This document shows positions 18,994 to 28,348 of a stretch of 64,000 nt of DNA, piece after piece. Origin of the DNA: Cylindrospermum sp. NIES-4074 (GTDB lineage Bacteria; Cyanobacteriota; Cyanobacteriia; Cyanobacteriales; Nostocaceae); contig AP018269.1 of the NCBI GenBank assembly GCA_003994795.1, positions 2,359,346 to 2,423,345 of the forward strand, given 5' to 3'. The notes beneath the pieces are model-generated. The model was not told the origin of the DNA and searched no databases. It saw only the letters and a program-made list of their open reading frames with translations. Both the position numbers and the translations under genes were made by a program. Position 1 is the first letter of the stretch. Every line of letters begins with the position of its first letter.

Positions 18994-19830
18994 ATGGCAA
19001 ATCAAAATGTTCCTGAATTAGTTATAGAAGCAGGTCGAACAGAACACCAATATTGGAAAGACTTATGGCGCTACAGAGAATTATTTTACTTCCTTGCTTG
19101 GCGTGATATTCTTGTACGCTATAAACAAACGGTAATTGGTATTGCTTGGGCACTAATTCGACCATTTTTAACAATGATTGTCTTTACAATAGTGTTTGGT
19201 AATTTAGCCAAGTTACCCTCTGAAGGTGATGCACCTTACCCAATTTTAGTTTTTTCAGCATTATTACCTTGGCAGTTTTTTGCTAATGCTTTAAGTGAGT
19301 GTAGTAATAGTTTAATTACCAATTCTAACCTACTCTCTAAAATCTATTTTCCCCGTTTAATTGTGCCGACTAGTGCCGTAATAGTTAGCTTTGTAGATTT
19401 CATGATTTCTGGTATGATTCTGCTGGGGCTAATGGCATGGTATAACTTTGTCCCTGACTGGCGAATTTTAACGCTACCACTGTTTATTTTAATAGCTTTT
19501 GCAGCGGCTACAGGAGCAGGATTGTGGTTAGCTGCCTTAAATGTGCAATATCGGGATTTTCGCTACATTGTACCCTTTATTGTTCAATTTGGACTCTATA
19601 TTTCACCCGTGGGGTTTAGTAGCAGTATCGTGCCAGAACAGTGGCGTTTACTCTATTCTTTAAACCCAATGGTAGGAGTCATTGATGGTTTTCGCTGGGC
19701 AATTTTAGGGAAAGAGTCAATTCTTAACTTACCCAGTTTTACCTTGTCTATTGGACTAGTAGTCTTGATTTTTGTCAGCGGAATCTGGTATTTCCGCAAA
19801 ATGGAACGGATATTTGCTGATGTGATTTAG
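18994..19830 (+). CDS. ABC-2 type polysaccharide export permease (Wzm-like)
   Basis: 278 residues with a short cytoplasmic N-terminus (EYW-type KDLWRYRELFYFLAWRDI), then RYKQTVIGIAWALIRP, a signature of the Wzm/TagG family, and six hydrophobic helices. It forms the membrane channel that exports a lipid-linked polysaccharide. The ATPase gene follows after 15 bp with a strong ribosome binding site, so the pair is surely one transcription unit. Confidence 0.94.
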   Translation: MANQNVPELVIEAGRTEHQYWKDLWRYRELFYFLAWRDILVRYKQTVIGIAWALIRPFLTMIVFTIVFGNLAKLPSEGDAPYPILVFSALLPWQFFANALSECSNSLITNSNLLSKIYFPRLIVPTSAVIVSFVDFMISGMILLGLMAWYNFVPDWRILTLPLFILIAFAAATGAGLWLAALNVQYRDFRYIVPFIVQFGLYISPVGFSSSIVPEQWRLLYSLNPMVGVIDGFRWAILGKESILNLPSFTLSIGLVVLIFVSGIWYFRKMERIFADVI

Positions 19831-19845
19831 GGAGGAGTTGATTAA

Positions 19846-21111
19846 GTGTCCGATACAGTAATTCGAGTTGAAAGTTTAGCAAAAAAATACATTCTCAATC
19901 ACCAACAAGAGGAAAATAGTAACTATAAAACTTTGCGCGATGTCATGGTTAATGGGGTAAAGTCTTTATTTGCATCAATTCAAAAGCCCCAATCTAAAAT
20001 TTCCAGTTCTCGTGAAGAGTTTTGGGCATTAAACGACATATCATTTGAAATTAAGCAAGGTGATAGAGTTGGAATTATCGGTAGAAATGGGGCGGGAAAA
20101 TCTACCTTACTAAAAATTTTAAGCCGGATTACAGAACCAACTAATGGGAGAATTTCTATTAAAGGGAGAGTGGCAAGTTTATTAGAAGTTGGTACAGGTT
20201 TTCACCCAGAATTGACAGGTAGAGAAAATATTTTTCTCAATGGTGCTATTTTAGGAATGGCTAAGGCGGATATTACAAGAAAGTTTGATGAAATTGTGGC
20301 GTTTGCTGAAGTTGAAAAGTTTTTAGATACACCTGTTAAACGCTACTCATCGGGGATGTATGTGCGGTTAGCGTTTGCAGTAGCGGCACATTTGGAACCA
20401 GATATTTTGATTATAGATGAAGTATTAGCTGTAGGAGATGTGCAGTTTCAAAAAAAATGCATTGGCAAGATAGAGGAAGTCGGAAAAGAGGGAAGAACTA
20501 TAATTTTTGTGAGTCATTCGATGACAACAATTGAGAGGCTTTGTAAATCAGCTATTCTGCTACATAACGGACGAGTAAGCACTTGGGGAACAGTTTCAGA
20601 AGTTGTTACTGCATATCTGGATGAAGGTGCGACTTCTGCTTTGTATTGGGAGCGAACGCAACCACCAAAGAACAGCGTTTATTTTCAAAAAATCTACCTT
20701 AGTGATGAGACAGGGAAAGAGATTCAATATGTCACAACCGCAAATTCGCTGAGAATAGTGATGGAATATGTTGTTGAACGCAAATACTGTAATCTTTTTC
20801 TGAGCCTAGACCTTTTGGATAATAAGGGTGATCTGATATTCGCATCTAATTCTCAAGATATGGGTATCACTCCACCAGAGCATTCAGGACAATATCATGC
20901 CACTGTTTCCTTACCTGCGGAAATTCTTTTAGCTAATACATATGGGATTCGAGCTAACCTTTGGTCTCATGAGGAAGGAACCTTAGATAGTGTGGATAAT
21001 TTTAGGTTTACAGTTGTTGAGGTGGCTTCTTTAAGCAATGCAAAATATACAGGAAAGACAGGAAAAATTTTTATTCAGTGTGACTGGCTAATTACACAAA
21101 AATATGTCTAA
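19846..21111 (+). CDS. ABC polysaccharide export ATPase with C-terminal substrate-binding domain (Wzt-like)
   Basis: 421 residues, starting at GTG with GGAGGAG eight bases upstream. Walker A GRNGAGKST (about 79), signature YSSGMYVRLAFA (about 167), Walker B ILIIDEVLAVGD. After about residue 270 there is a beta-rich domain of about 150 residues corresponding to the Wzt C-terminal domain. In that family it recognises the terminal modification of the finished chain and makes export substrate-selective. Downstream methyltransferase and deacetylase genes could provide such a mark (inference). Confidence 0.94.
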   Translation: MSDTVIRVESLAKKYILNHQQEENSNYKTLRDVMVNGVKSLFASIQKPQSKISSSREEFWALNDISFEIKQGDRVGIIGRNGAGKSTLLKILSRITEPTNGRISIKGRVASLLEVGTGFHPELTGRENIFLNGAILGMAKADITRKFDEIVAFAEVEKFLDTPVKRYSSGMYVRLAFAVAAHLEPDILIIDEVLAVGDVQFQKKCIGKIEEVGKEGRTIIFVSHSMTTIERLCKSAILLHNGRVSTWGTVSEVVTAYLDEGATSALYWERTQPPKNSVYFQKIYLSDETGKEIQYVTTANSLRIVMEYVVERKYCNLFLSLDLLDNKGDLIFASNSQDMGITPPEHSGQYHATVSLPAEILLANTYGIRANLWSHEEGTLDSVDNFRFTVVEVASLSNAKYTGKTGKIFIQCDWLITQKYV

Positions 21112-21338
21112 TACAATGAGATATAGTGTTTCTCGACCCAGTGAGGTACTCTAAGAAGTTTTTAACCACAGATGAACACAGATAAATTCGTACCTCAGCA
21201 GACTAGGAACCGCTATAAATAAGTTAATAATATTTTGTAATCTAACTATAAATTAATCATAAAGTCGTAAATATCTAGCCGATACCGTAAGTTAAGAAAT
21301 CAAATAAAACTGCTAAATGTTTCCCAGGAATTAGATAT

Positions 21339-22541
21339 ATGCGTATTGGATTTGTGACGACAGAATATATAACTGAAAAGAACTTTAGCGGAGGATTAGC
21401 AAACTATTTGCATCGAGTAGCTAAGGCGTTAGTCTCTCTAGGGAATGAGGTGCATATTATTGTCCGTTCTGATATTGATCGAAGTGAATTTGATCATGAA
21501 GGTATTCATATTCACCGATTAATGGGGGGTCAAATCAAGCGCTGGCTCAGTCACCTGACTAGACACGGTATGCCTGAAACATCAAACTGTCTTGACTTCA
21601 ACTTTCAGGTTTACCACAAATTGATGCAACTACACAAGCAGCACCCTTTCGATATTGTTCAGTTCCCGGATTGGGATGCTTGTGGTGTGATATCGAGCTT
21701 TCTTTTGCCTATCCCACAGGTAACACGCATTTCTGCATATCGTCCAGTCTGGTATGAAAACTCTGGGGAACGGCGCGATCGCGATGAGCGAACTATAGAA
21801 TGGTTAGAGTGGCTTCAGATGCGCCTGAGCAAATACATCTACGCACCAAGCTATACTCTCAAGCGGCTGCTGGCTGAAGAAGCAAAAATCACTCATGTTC
21901 GGGTGATTCGCACACCTTTCTACTTAGAAACCTCAGATTGGGATTCATCTGTCTTCAATGAATACTTACAAGGCAGAAAATATCTACTATTCTTCGGTCG
22001 TTTTCAACTTCATAAAGGATTTCATATATTAGCTCAAGCGCTACCTCAAGTTTTAGAGAAACATCCAGACTGTTATGCTGTTTTTGTGGGACTGGATGTA
22101 TCATCTTCTCTTGCATCTTCCATGAAGGAATATGCCCTTTCTCTCTGTAGTCAGTATACAGACCGACTCATATTTATTGATCAGATACCCCATACTCAAC
22201 TTTATCCTGTCATTGCTGGCACTAAACTTGTTGTCTTACCCTCTCTAATTGACAACTTACCCAATGCTTGTTTAGAAGCTATGGCACTGGGCAAACCTAT
22301 TATTGGCACGGTTGGAGCTAGTTTTGATGAATTGCTGACTGAGGGAGAGACAGGCTTTCTTGTACCTGTGGGTGAAGTAAATGCATTAGCTACTAAAATA
22401 AATGAGGCATGGATGCACCCTGGTTTGAGTGAAATTGGTCAAGCAGCAAAGTGGAAGGTTCAAGAATTTGCCATTGAAAACACAGTGAAAGAACTTCTGA
22501 TTTACTATGACAAGATTATTAGAAATATTGAATATGCTTAA
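21339..22541 (+). CDS. Glycosyltransferase family 4
   Basis: 400 residues. Starts MRIGFVTTEYITEKNFSGGLANYLHRVA, the usual GT4 acceptor-side start. C-terminal half: LLFFGRFQLHKGFHILAQAL and the catalytic region SLIDNLPNACLEAMALGKP, where the first acidic residue of EX7E is Asp. The 227-bp gap upstream holds the dispersed AACCACAGATGAACACAGAT repeat and A/T-rich sequence, so this gene may have its own promoter, separate from the Wzm/Wzt pair. Confidence 0.9.
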   Translation: MRIGFVTTEYITEKNFSGGLANYLHRVAKALVSLGNEVHIIVRSDIDRSEFDHEGIHIHRLMGGQIKRWLSHLTRHGMPETSNCLDFNFQVYHKLMQLHKQHPFDIVQFPDWDACGVISSFLLPIPQVTRISAYRPVWYENSGERRDRDERTIEWLEWLQMRLSKYIYAPSYTLKRLLAEEAKITHVRVIRTPFYLETSDWDSSVFNEYLQGRKYLLFFGRFQLHKGFHILAQALPQVLEKHPDCYAVFVGLDVSSSLASSMKEYALSLCSQYTDRLIFIDQIPHTQLYPVIAGTKLVVLPSLIDNLPNACLEAMALGKPIIGTVGASFDELLTEGETGFLVPVGEVNALATKINEAWMHPGLSEIGQAAKWKVQEFAIENTVKELLIYYDKIIRNIEYA

Positions 22542-22561
22542 ATTCCATGAGGTAATAATAA

Positions 22562-23683
22562 ATGCCTAAAGTCACAGTTCTCATGCCAGTTTACAATGGC
22601 GATCGCTACCTTCGAGAAGCGATAAATAGCATCCTTACTCAAACCTTTCAAGACTTTGAGTTCTTGATTATTAACGACGGCTCTACAGATAGCACAAGGG
22701 AAATTATTTGTTCCTATAATGATCCACGTATCCGGTTAATAAATAACGAGCACAACCTTGGCTTAACACGAAGTCTAAATAAGGGTTTGAAATTAGCTGA
22801 GGGGGAATTCATTGCTCGTCAAGATGGGGATGATGTTTCAGAGCCTGAAAGATTGGCTAAACAAATAGCCTTTCTGAAAACACACCCCGAAGTAGCATTG
22901 GTAGGAACGTGGTACAAAGATATTGATCCACAAGGAAGCTTAATTGGAAAGTGTAATTTACCATGTAACAGCACAGAAATTCGTTGGAACATTTTGTTTT
23001 ACTGCCCTTTTGTACATAGTGCTGTGATGTTTCATAAATCCACTATTGTGGAGCAGGTTGGTTTCTACAATGAAGCTTTTTCTTATGCTCAAGATTATGA
23101 TTTGTGGTGGAGAATTGCCCGCCGCTTACCAGTTGCCAACATCAACGAATATCTAATGAAGCTGCGGACAAATCCTGACTCTATGACGGCTACTTATGGA
23201 AATGTAGTTGATGATGAGCCACTGCAAATCAAGTTTAGTAATATAGGATATTTACTTGGGTGGGACGAAGCTAAGAAGTGGAGTGATGCAGCGCTCTTTA
23301 GAGCAATAACCTTGTTGTGGATAGGTTCTCCAGATGATCTAAAAGATTTAAATCTACAAGATTTGCATAAAACTATCGAAGAAATCTTCAGAATCCACCA
23401 AGCTTTCTGCAACTACTATAAGCTTGAGCAGAGAGAATGTAAAAAACATCGCCACCAAGTTTCTACTCATCTTAGTAATCAGCTATTAGGACTAACTTAC
23501 TCTTACTTGGTTCAAGATAAATATGATGCTTGGCAGATTTTTAATATAGCTTATCGTCTGAATTTTAGGATTTTGCTGACTAAAAGAGCTATGAGACTAT
23601 ATCTCAAGTTACTTATAGAATCACGGCTGGTCAAAAAGATGCGGTATCTAATTCGAGAAAAACTGAAGCTTCAACAGATATGA
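22562..23683 (+). CDS. Glycosyltransferase family 2
   Basis: 373 residues with VLMPVYNGDRYLREAINSILTQT, LIINDGSTDST and the metal site in RQDGDDVS. The ATG is preceded by TGAGGTAA at a suitable distance, and it starts 20 bp after the previous stop. The C-terminal 130 residues are basic and helical without a membrane helix. It is not closely related to the two duplicated GT2 pairs of the cluster. Confidence 0.9.
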   Translation: MPKVTVLMPVYNGDRYLREAINSILTQTFQDFEFLIINDGSTDSTREIICSYNDPRIRLINNEHNLGLTRSLNKGLKLAEGEFIARQDGDDVSEPERLAKQIAFLKTHPEVALVGTWYKDIDPQGSLIGKCNLPCNSTEIRWNILFYCPFVHSAVMFHKSTIVEQVGFYNEAFSYAQDYDLWWRIARRLPVANINEYLMKLRTNPDSMTATYGNVVDDEPLQIKFSNIGYLLGWDEAKKWSDAALFRAITLLWIGSPDDLKDLNLQDLHKTIEEIFRIHQAFCNYYKLEQRECKKHRHQVSTHLSNQLLGLTYSYLVQDKYDAWQIFNIAYRLNFRILLTKRAMRLYLKLLIESRLVKKMRYLIREKLKLQQI

Positions 23684-23756
23684 GATTGTGATTAATTCTA
23701 AGTTATTACTAGTAAAAGTTGAGAAATGTTAGATTTAATTACAAATCTAAAACGAA

Positions 23757-24692
23757 ATGAATAGCAACTCATTAGTCTCTATAATTATCATTTTTTTGAA
23801 TGGGAAGCAATTTATTCAAGAAGCAATAGAAAGCATATTTGCTCAAACCTATGAAAATTGGGAACTACTTTTGGTCGATGATGGTTCTGCCGACGGTAGC
23901 ACTTTAATTGCTCATGAGTATGGGAAAAAATATCCTGAGAAAATACGTTATTTAGAACACGAAGGACATCAAAATTGTGGCAAAAGTACTTCACGTAATC
24001 TTGGGATTTACAATGCTAGAGGTAAATATGTTGCTTTCTTGGATGCGGATGATGTTTGGCTACCGAAAAAACTAGAAAAACAGGTGGCAATTTTAGAGTC
24101 TAACCCACAGGCTGGTATGGTGTATGGAAATACTTTGTATTGGTACAGTTGGACAGGTAAGGCTGAGGATAAGCAGCGTGACTATATACCAATACTTGGT
24201 CTTCAGCCAAATACTTTGATGCAACCACCATCGCTGCTGCAACTGTTACTTGGCAGTGGAGGTGCTGTACCCTGTATTTGTAGCTTTCTCGTAAAACGTG
24301 AAATTCTTGAAGACATTGGTGGATTTGAAGAAAGCATCCAGCACCTTTATGAAGATCAAGTTTTGTTAGCTAAAATTTTTCTCAAAACCCCTGTGTTTGT
24401 TGAGGATGGTTGTTGGGAAAAATATCGGCAACGTAATGATTCTAGCTGGCATATTTCGATGCATACAGGAGAAGATTATCATGCTAGCCTAATTTTCCTT
24501 AATTGGCTGAAAAATTATTTAGCTAAACAGGATGTACAAGATGTGGAAATTGAGCAAGCTTTAGAGAAAAAAATGTGTTCATATCGAAATCCAATAAGAT
24601 ACAAAATGCCAATTCATATTCGGCATTTTTTAGGAAGGATCAAAGAGGTATTTAAATCAATTTTAAAACTAACTTTTTCTACTTCTGGTTGA
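23757..24692 (+). CDS. Glycosyltransferase family 2
   Basis: 311 residues. LVSIIIIFLNGKQFIQEAIESIFAQT, LLVDDGSADGST, and DXD in FLDADDVWLPKKLEKQ. It is strongly similar to the GT2 gene at 26565-27479 through the whole length (shared GKWE-like blocks such as YSWTG, FEE and YEDQ). The deacetylase-linked copy and this one are therefore a non-adjacent duplicate pair with the methyltransferase and deacetylase between them. Confidence 0.91.
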   Translation: MNSNSLVSIIIIFLNGKQFIQEAIESIFAQTYENWELLLVDDGSADGSTLIAHEYGKKYPEKIRYLEHEGHQNCGKSTSRNLGIYNARGKYVAFLDADDVWLPKKLEKQVAILESNPQAGMVYGNTLYWYSWTGKAEDKQRDYIPILGLQPNTLMQPPSLLQLLLGSGGAVPCICSFLVKREILEDIGGFEESIQHLYEDQVLLAKIFLKTPVFVEDGCWEKYRQRNDSSWHISMHTGEDYHASLIFLNWLKNYLAKQDVQDVEIEQALEKKMCSYRNPIRYKMPIHIRHFLGRIKEVFKSILKLTFSTSG

Positions 24693-24771
24693 ATATTTTA
24701 AGCGCGAAGTGAAGCAATTAACAGTCCAAAGTTCGCCCATCAATAGTTATTAATTTAAGGAGATGACATCA

Positions 24772-25524
24772 GTGAATAAACAACAGATAAAGCAGATAGC
24801 ACAGCGAACATTACCATCACCTATCCACCGTTGGGTAGGCTCTCAATTGCTTGGTGATAAATATTGTCCACCAACGGGAATGGTAGATTTTGGCTCTCTA
24901 CGACGGCTAACGCCTATAAGTCAGGGTTTTGGCTATGACCGAGGTCTGCCCATCGATCGCTACTATATTGAAAATTTTCTGGCTCGTCAGGCTGAGGATG
25001 TGCGCGGACGGGTGCTGGAGATTGGAGACGCGTCTTATACACGCAGATTTGGTGGCGATCGCATTATTCACAGCGATGTACTGCACGTGGTTGAGGGGAA
25101 CCCAGCAGCAACTATTGTGGGTGACTTAACAAACGCTGATAATATTCCCTCAGATGCTTTCGATTGTTTTATCCTCACCCAGACAATTCACCTAGTCTAC
25201 GATTTGCGAACTGCTTTGCAAACTATATACCGGATTCTTAAACCGGGTGGAGTATTACTAGCCACGGTTCCTGGTATTAGCCAGAGGAGTGCTGACGAAT
25301 GGGCCGATTACTGGTGCTGGAGTTTCACCACTTTATCGATGCAGCGATTGTTTGAGGAAGTTTTCCCAAAAACATCTGTTGAGGTGGAAAGTTTTGGTAA
25401 TGTGCTGGCTGCAATTGCCTTTTTGCACGGTGTGGCTACAGCAGAATTGACCCCAGAAGAACTGGATTATAGCGATCGCCAATATCAAGTTTTAATCACA
25501 GTCAGAGCAGTCAAACCTCACTAA
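24772..25524 (+). CDS. Class I SAM-dependent methyltransferase
   Basis: 250 residues from GTG at 24772. AAGGAG (24757-24762) abuts an ATG at 24763 with no spacer but lies nine bases before this GTG, so the GTG is the better start. Motifs: RVLEIGD (SAM motif I, acidic end present), GDLTNADNIPSDAFDCFILTQTIHLVYD (motif II/post I region) and ILKPGGVLLATVPG (motif III). Members of this group are commonly next to polysaccharide deacetylases, as here (4-bp gap). Probably methylates a sugar or lipid-linked glycan. Confidence 0.85.
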   Translation: MNKQQIKQIAQRTLPSPIHRWVGSQLLGDKYCPPTGMVDFGSLRRLTPISQGFGYDRGLPIDRYYIENFLARQAEDVRGRVLEIGDASYTRRFGGDRIIHSDVLHVVEGNPAATIVGDLTNADNIPSDAFDCFILTQTIHLVYDLRTALQTIYRILKPGGVLLATVPGISQRSADEWADYWCWSFTTLSMQRLFEEVFPKTSVEVESFGNVLAAIAFLHGVATAELTPEELDYSDRQYQVLITVRAVKPH

Positions 25525-25528
25525 GACT

Positions 25529-26572
25529 ATGACTATACTGGAGAATGGCAAGTTGCACCGAGTAGTTAAACGATTGCGGAAACTATTAGCGCCCAAGGCA
25601 CTGATTTTGATGTATCACCGGGTAGCTGAGGTAAATTCCGATCCTTGGTCATTATGTGTAACAGCACACAACTTTGCCGAACAACTGGAAGTGTTGCAAA
25701 AATACTACCAGCCTATGGGACTACAGCAATTAGCCCAAGCGCATCGGGATGAAAATATTCCCCATCGGACGGTAGTCGTCACATTTGATGATGGTTACGC
25801 TGATAATCTTCATGTTGCTAAACCACTGCTAGAGCAATACAACATCCCGGCTACAGTCTTTGTCACCACTGGTTATTTGGGACGAGAACGAGAGTTTTGG
25901 TGGGACGAACTAGAGAGGCTGTTGCTACAACCAACAAGTTTACCTGAAAAGCTTTGTCTGAGTCTCAATGGTAACAGTCAGCAGTGGGATTTAAGTGAAA
26001 ATGACTATGAGCAAGGCGATTGCCTCCGGCACGGCAGGGCCGAACGCCAAATTCAACCTTGGGAAAGTAAACCAGGTTCTCGATTGTTCTTCTATTACTC
26101 AGTTTGGCAGCAATTGCAACCTTTACCAGAAGCAGAGCAACTTCATGTCCTAGACCAAATACTCACCTGGGCTGAAACCGAACCAGTGACTCGCTCCCAT
26201 TACCGCTCCCTGTTGCCAGAAGAAGTATGTCTTCTAGCGCAAGGAGGACTTGTGGAAGTTGGCGCTCACACAGTCACACACCCATTGCTTTCTGCCCACT
26301 CAGTAGCCTTTCAGCAAGAGGAAATTCAGCGCAGCAAAGCTTATTTGGAGGAGATTTTGCAGCGTCCAGTCACAAGTTTTTCCTATCCATTTGGTAACTA
26401 TACAGCCCAAACAGTGAGCCTAATTCAAGCAGCCGGATTTTCTTGTGCCTGTTCAACTGTAGCCGATACAGTCTGGCGAGATAGTGACTGCTTTCAGTTT
26501 CCTCGCTTTCAAGTTCAGAACTGGAATGGAGAAGAATTTGCCAAGCGTATTTTCAGGTGGTTCTATGACTGA
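25529..26572 (+). CDS. Polysaccharide deacetylase (NodB homology, CE4)
   Basis: 347 residues. Metal-dependent deacetylase of N-acetylated sugars. Motif 1 TFDDGYADN (about 85-93), motif 2 HTVTHP (about 246) with the metal-binding His pair, motif 3 SYPFGNYT (about 286). No signal peptide is seen, so it may act on a cytoplasmic lipid-linked intermediate. Odd: between motifs 1 and 2, around residues 166-177, the DNA contains GCGATTGCCTCCGGCACGG, close to a dispersed intergenic repeat motif. This suggests a small in-frame repeat insertion (EQGDCLRHGRAER). Overlaps the next gene by 8 bp. Confidence 0.88.
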   Translation: MTILENGKLHRVVKRLRKLLAPKALILMYHRVAEVNSDPWSLCVTAHNFAEQLEVLQKYYQPMGLQQLAQAHRDENIPHRTVVVTFDDGYADNLHVAKPLLEQYNIPATVFVTTGYLGREREFWWDELERLLLQPTSLPEKLCLSLNGNSQQWDLSENDYEQGDCLRHGRAERQIQPWESKPGSRLFFYYSVWQQLQPLPEAEQLHVLDQILTWAETEPVTRSHYRSLLPEEVCLLAQGGLVEVGAHTVTHPLLSAHSVAFQQEEIQRSKAYLEEILQRPVTSFSYPFGNYTAQTVSLIQAAGFSCACSTVADTVWRDSDCFQFPRFQVQNWNGEEFAKRIFRWFYD

Positions 26573-27479
26573 ACAGATACATAAAAAATCTTTAGTCTCC
26601 GCCATTATTATTTTTTTGAACGCTGAGAAGTTTATTCAAGAAGCGATAGAGAGCGTATTCGCTCAAACCCATGAAAACTGGGAACTTTTGCTGGTAGACG
26701 ACGGTTCTAGTGACGGTAGCACTGCGATCGCTTTACGGTATGCTCAAAAATATCCGGAAAAGGTGCGCTATCTGGAACACGAACACCATCAAAATCGCGG
26801 TATGAGTGCTACGCGCAATCTCGGTATTCATAATGCTAAAGGTGAGTATATTGCCTTGTTAGATGCTGATGATGTTTGGCTACCGCAGAAACTAGAAAAG
26901 CAACTAGCAATCTTGGAATCTCATCCTCAAGCAACGGTAGTTTTCGGGCAAACTCAACTTTGGTATAGTTGGACAGGAAATCCTCAAGATAGCAACCGCG
27001 ACTCAATTCGCAAACTTAAAATTCCGGGTGATGGTCTATTTTATCCCCCAAAGCTGCTAGCACTTTTATTACTAAGAAAAGTAAATACACCTGCTACTTG
27101 CAGTGTCTTGATTCGACGCCAGTTATTTGCAGAGATTGGGGGTTTTGAAGAGGTCTTTCGGGGTATGTATGAAGACCAAGCTTTTTTCGCCAAAATTTAT
27201 CTCCAAGCACCTGTTTTTGTGGAAAATAATTATTGGGATAAATACCGACAGCATCCAGATTCCGCTTGTAATGTTGCCCAGAAAACAAAAGAATATCATC
27301 CTTTCAAAGCCCATCCAGCGCAATTGACTTTCTTAAACTGGATGTCTGAGTATTTGTCTAAAAAAGAAGTTAAGGACACCGAAGTTTGGCAAGCTTTGCA
27401 AATAGCCCTGTGGCCATATCGCCATCCATTTTTGTACTTCTGGAAGTATCAATTACAACGAATCAAATATCGGTTGTAG
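26565..27479 (+). CDS. Glycosyltransferase family 2
   Basis: 304 residues from the ATG at 26565, which overlaps the deacetylase stop by 8 bp; upstream in-frame codons lie inside the deacetylase gene. LVSAIIIFLNAEKFIQEAIESVFAQT, LLVDDGSSDGST and LLDADDVWLPQKLEKQ show the GT-A fold and metal site. Near full-length relative of the gene at 23757-24692. Last plus-strand gene of the polysaccharide series. Confidence 0.91.
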   Translation: MTEQIHKKSLVSAIIIFLNAEKFIQEAIESVFAQTHENWELLLVDDGSSDGSTAIALRYAQKYPEKVRYLEHEHHQNRGMSATRNLGIHNAKGEYIALLDADDVWLPQKLEKQLAILESHPQATVVFGQTQLWYSWTGNPQDSNRDSIRKLKIPGDGLFYPPKLLALLLLRKVNTPATCSVLIRRQLFAEIGGFEEVFRGMYEDQAFFAKIYLQAPVFVENNYWDKYRQHPDSACNVAQKTKEYHPFKAHPAQLTFLNWMSEYLSKKEVKDTEVWQALQIALWPYRHPFLYFWKYQLQRIKYRL

Positions 27480-27571
27480 TGCGAGATTATTGTCTCTTCT
27501 AAGGTTTCACCTTGGGTGATACATCCGGGTAAATCTTTGATTTGTGCTATATATAGGAATCCTATTTGATA

Positions 27572-28348
27572 TCAGGGTAAAGTGTGACAGGATATTGAAG
27601 AGTTAAATATATAAATGTCTCCCCAAGCGAATTTTTCTTGATTAACCAAATCAAATAAAATTTGCTTTATTTCCTCAGCAGACACCCACGACTGAAGCTC
27701 AAATATCATGGCTTCTTTTGATATCTGAAATAACGCTTTTGGTGACAGTTTTTCTACGTAATCAATACATTTTATGGTGTTTTGAATAGTCTCGGCATGA
27801 AATTCAATAGAAATGCAGGCTACCGATTGTGATAATCCTAAGAGAACCTCAAGTTCAAAATTTTCCACATCTATTTTGATAAAAGAAGGAACTCCAAACT
27901 CAAAAATGGCTTTATCTAGTGTAGTGATTTGAACAGACTGTGTTTCTTTCCACTTATGCTCTCCAAATCGATTACTTTCTGTTGCCATTTGTAACCATTC
28001 TTCCGATAGAGTAGAAAGACCACTTATCTCACCTAAAAGCATTTTCCCTTCCCCTTCCTTGCCCCCAAGAGCTTTTTTGACAAGTGTGAAATTGGGATTT
28101 TTTTTGAGGATTTGTTCCAGAAAATCTGCACATATTTTTTGTGGTTCAAATGCTACCACTTTAGCTTGTAGTTTCAGAAAGACTTTTGTCCGGTTTCCTA
28201 CATTAGCACCTACATCGAATACCAAGTCACCAGGCTTGACAAACTGCTGATAGAATTTGAGCCGACGTTCATCATCTTCTGTCCATTTCCAGAAATGAAA
28301 CTGCTGAAACAAGTTATACAAAAATGTTCTCTTAAGAAGTTGTCTCAT
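27572..28348 (-). CDS. FkbM family methyltransferase
   Basis: 258 residues. GDLVFDVGANVGNRTKVFL is the SAM-binding motif, followed by VVAFEPQ and, later, FIKIDVENFELEVLLGLS, the characteristic FkbM block. Such enzymes methylate sugar hydroxyls of cell-surface glycans. It is convergent to the plus-strand series and lies between it and the right copy of the long inverted repeat. Base composition is AT-rich compared with mfd. It may be a late addition to the locus. Confidence 0.87.
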   Translation of the reverse strand: MRQLLKRTFLYNLFQQFHFWKWTEDDERRLKFYQQFVKPGDLVFDVGANVGNRTKVFLKLQAKVVAFEPQKICADFLEQILKKNPNFTLVKKALGGKEGEGKMLLGEISGLSTLSEEWLQMATESNRFGEHKWKETQSVQITTLDKAIFEFGVPSFIKIDVENFELEVLLGLSQSVACISIEFHAETIQNTIKCIDYVEKLSPKALFQISKEAMIFELQSWVSAEEIKQILFDLVNQEKFAWGDIYIFNSSISCHTLP

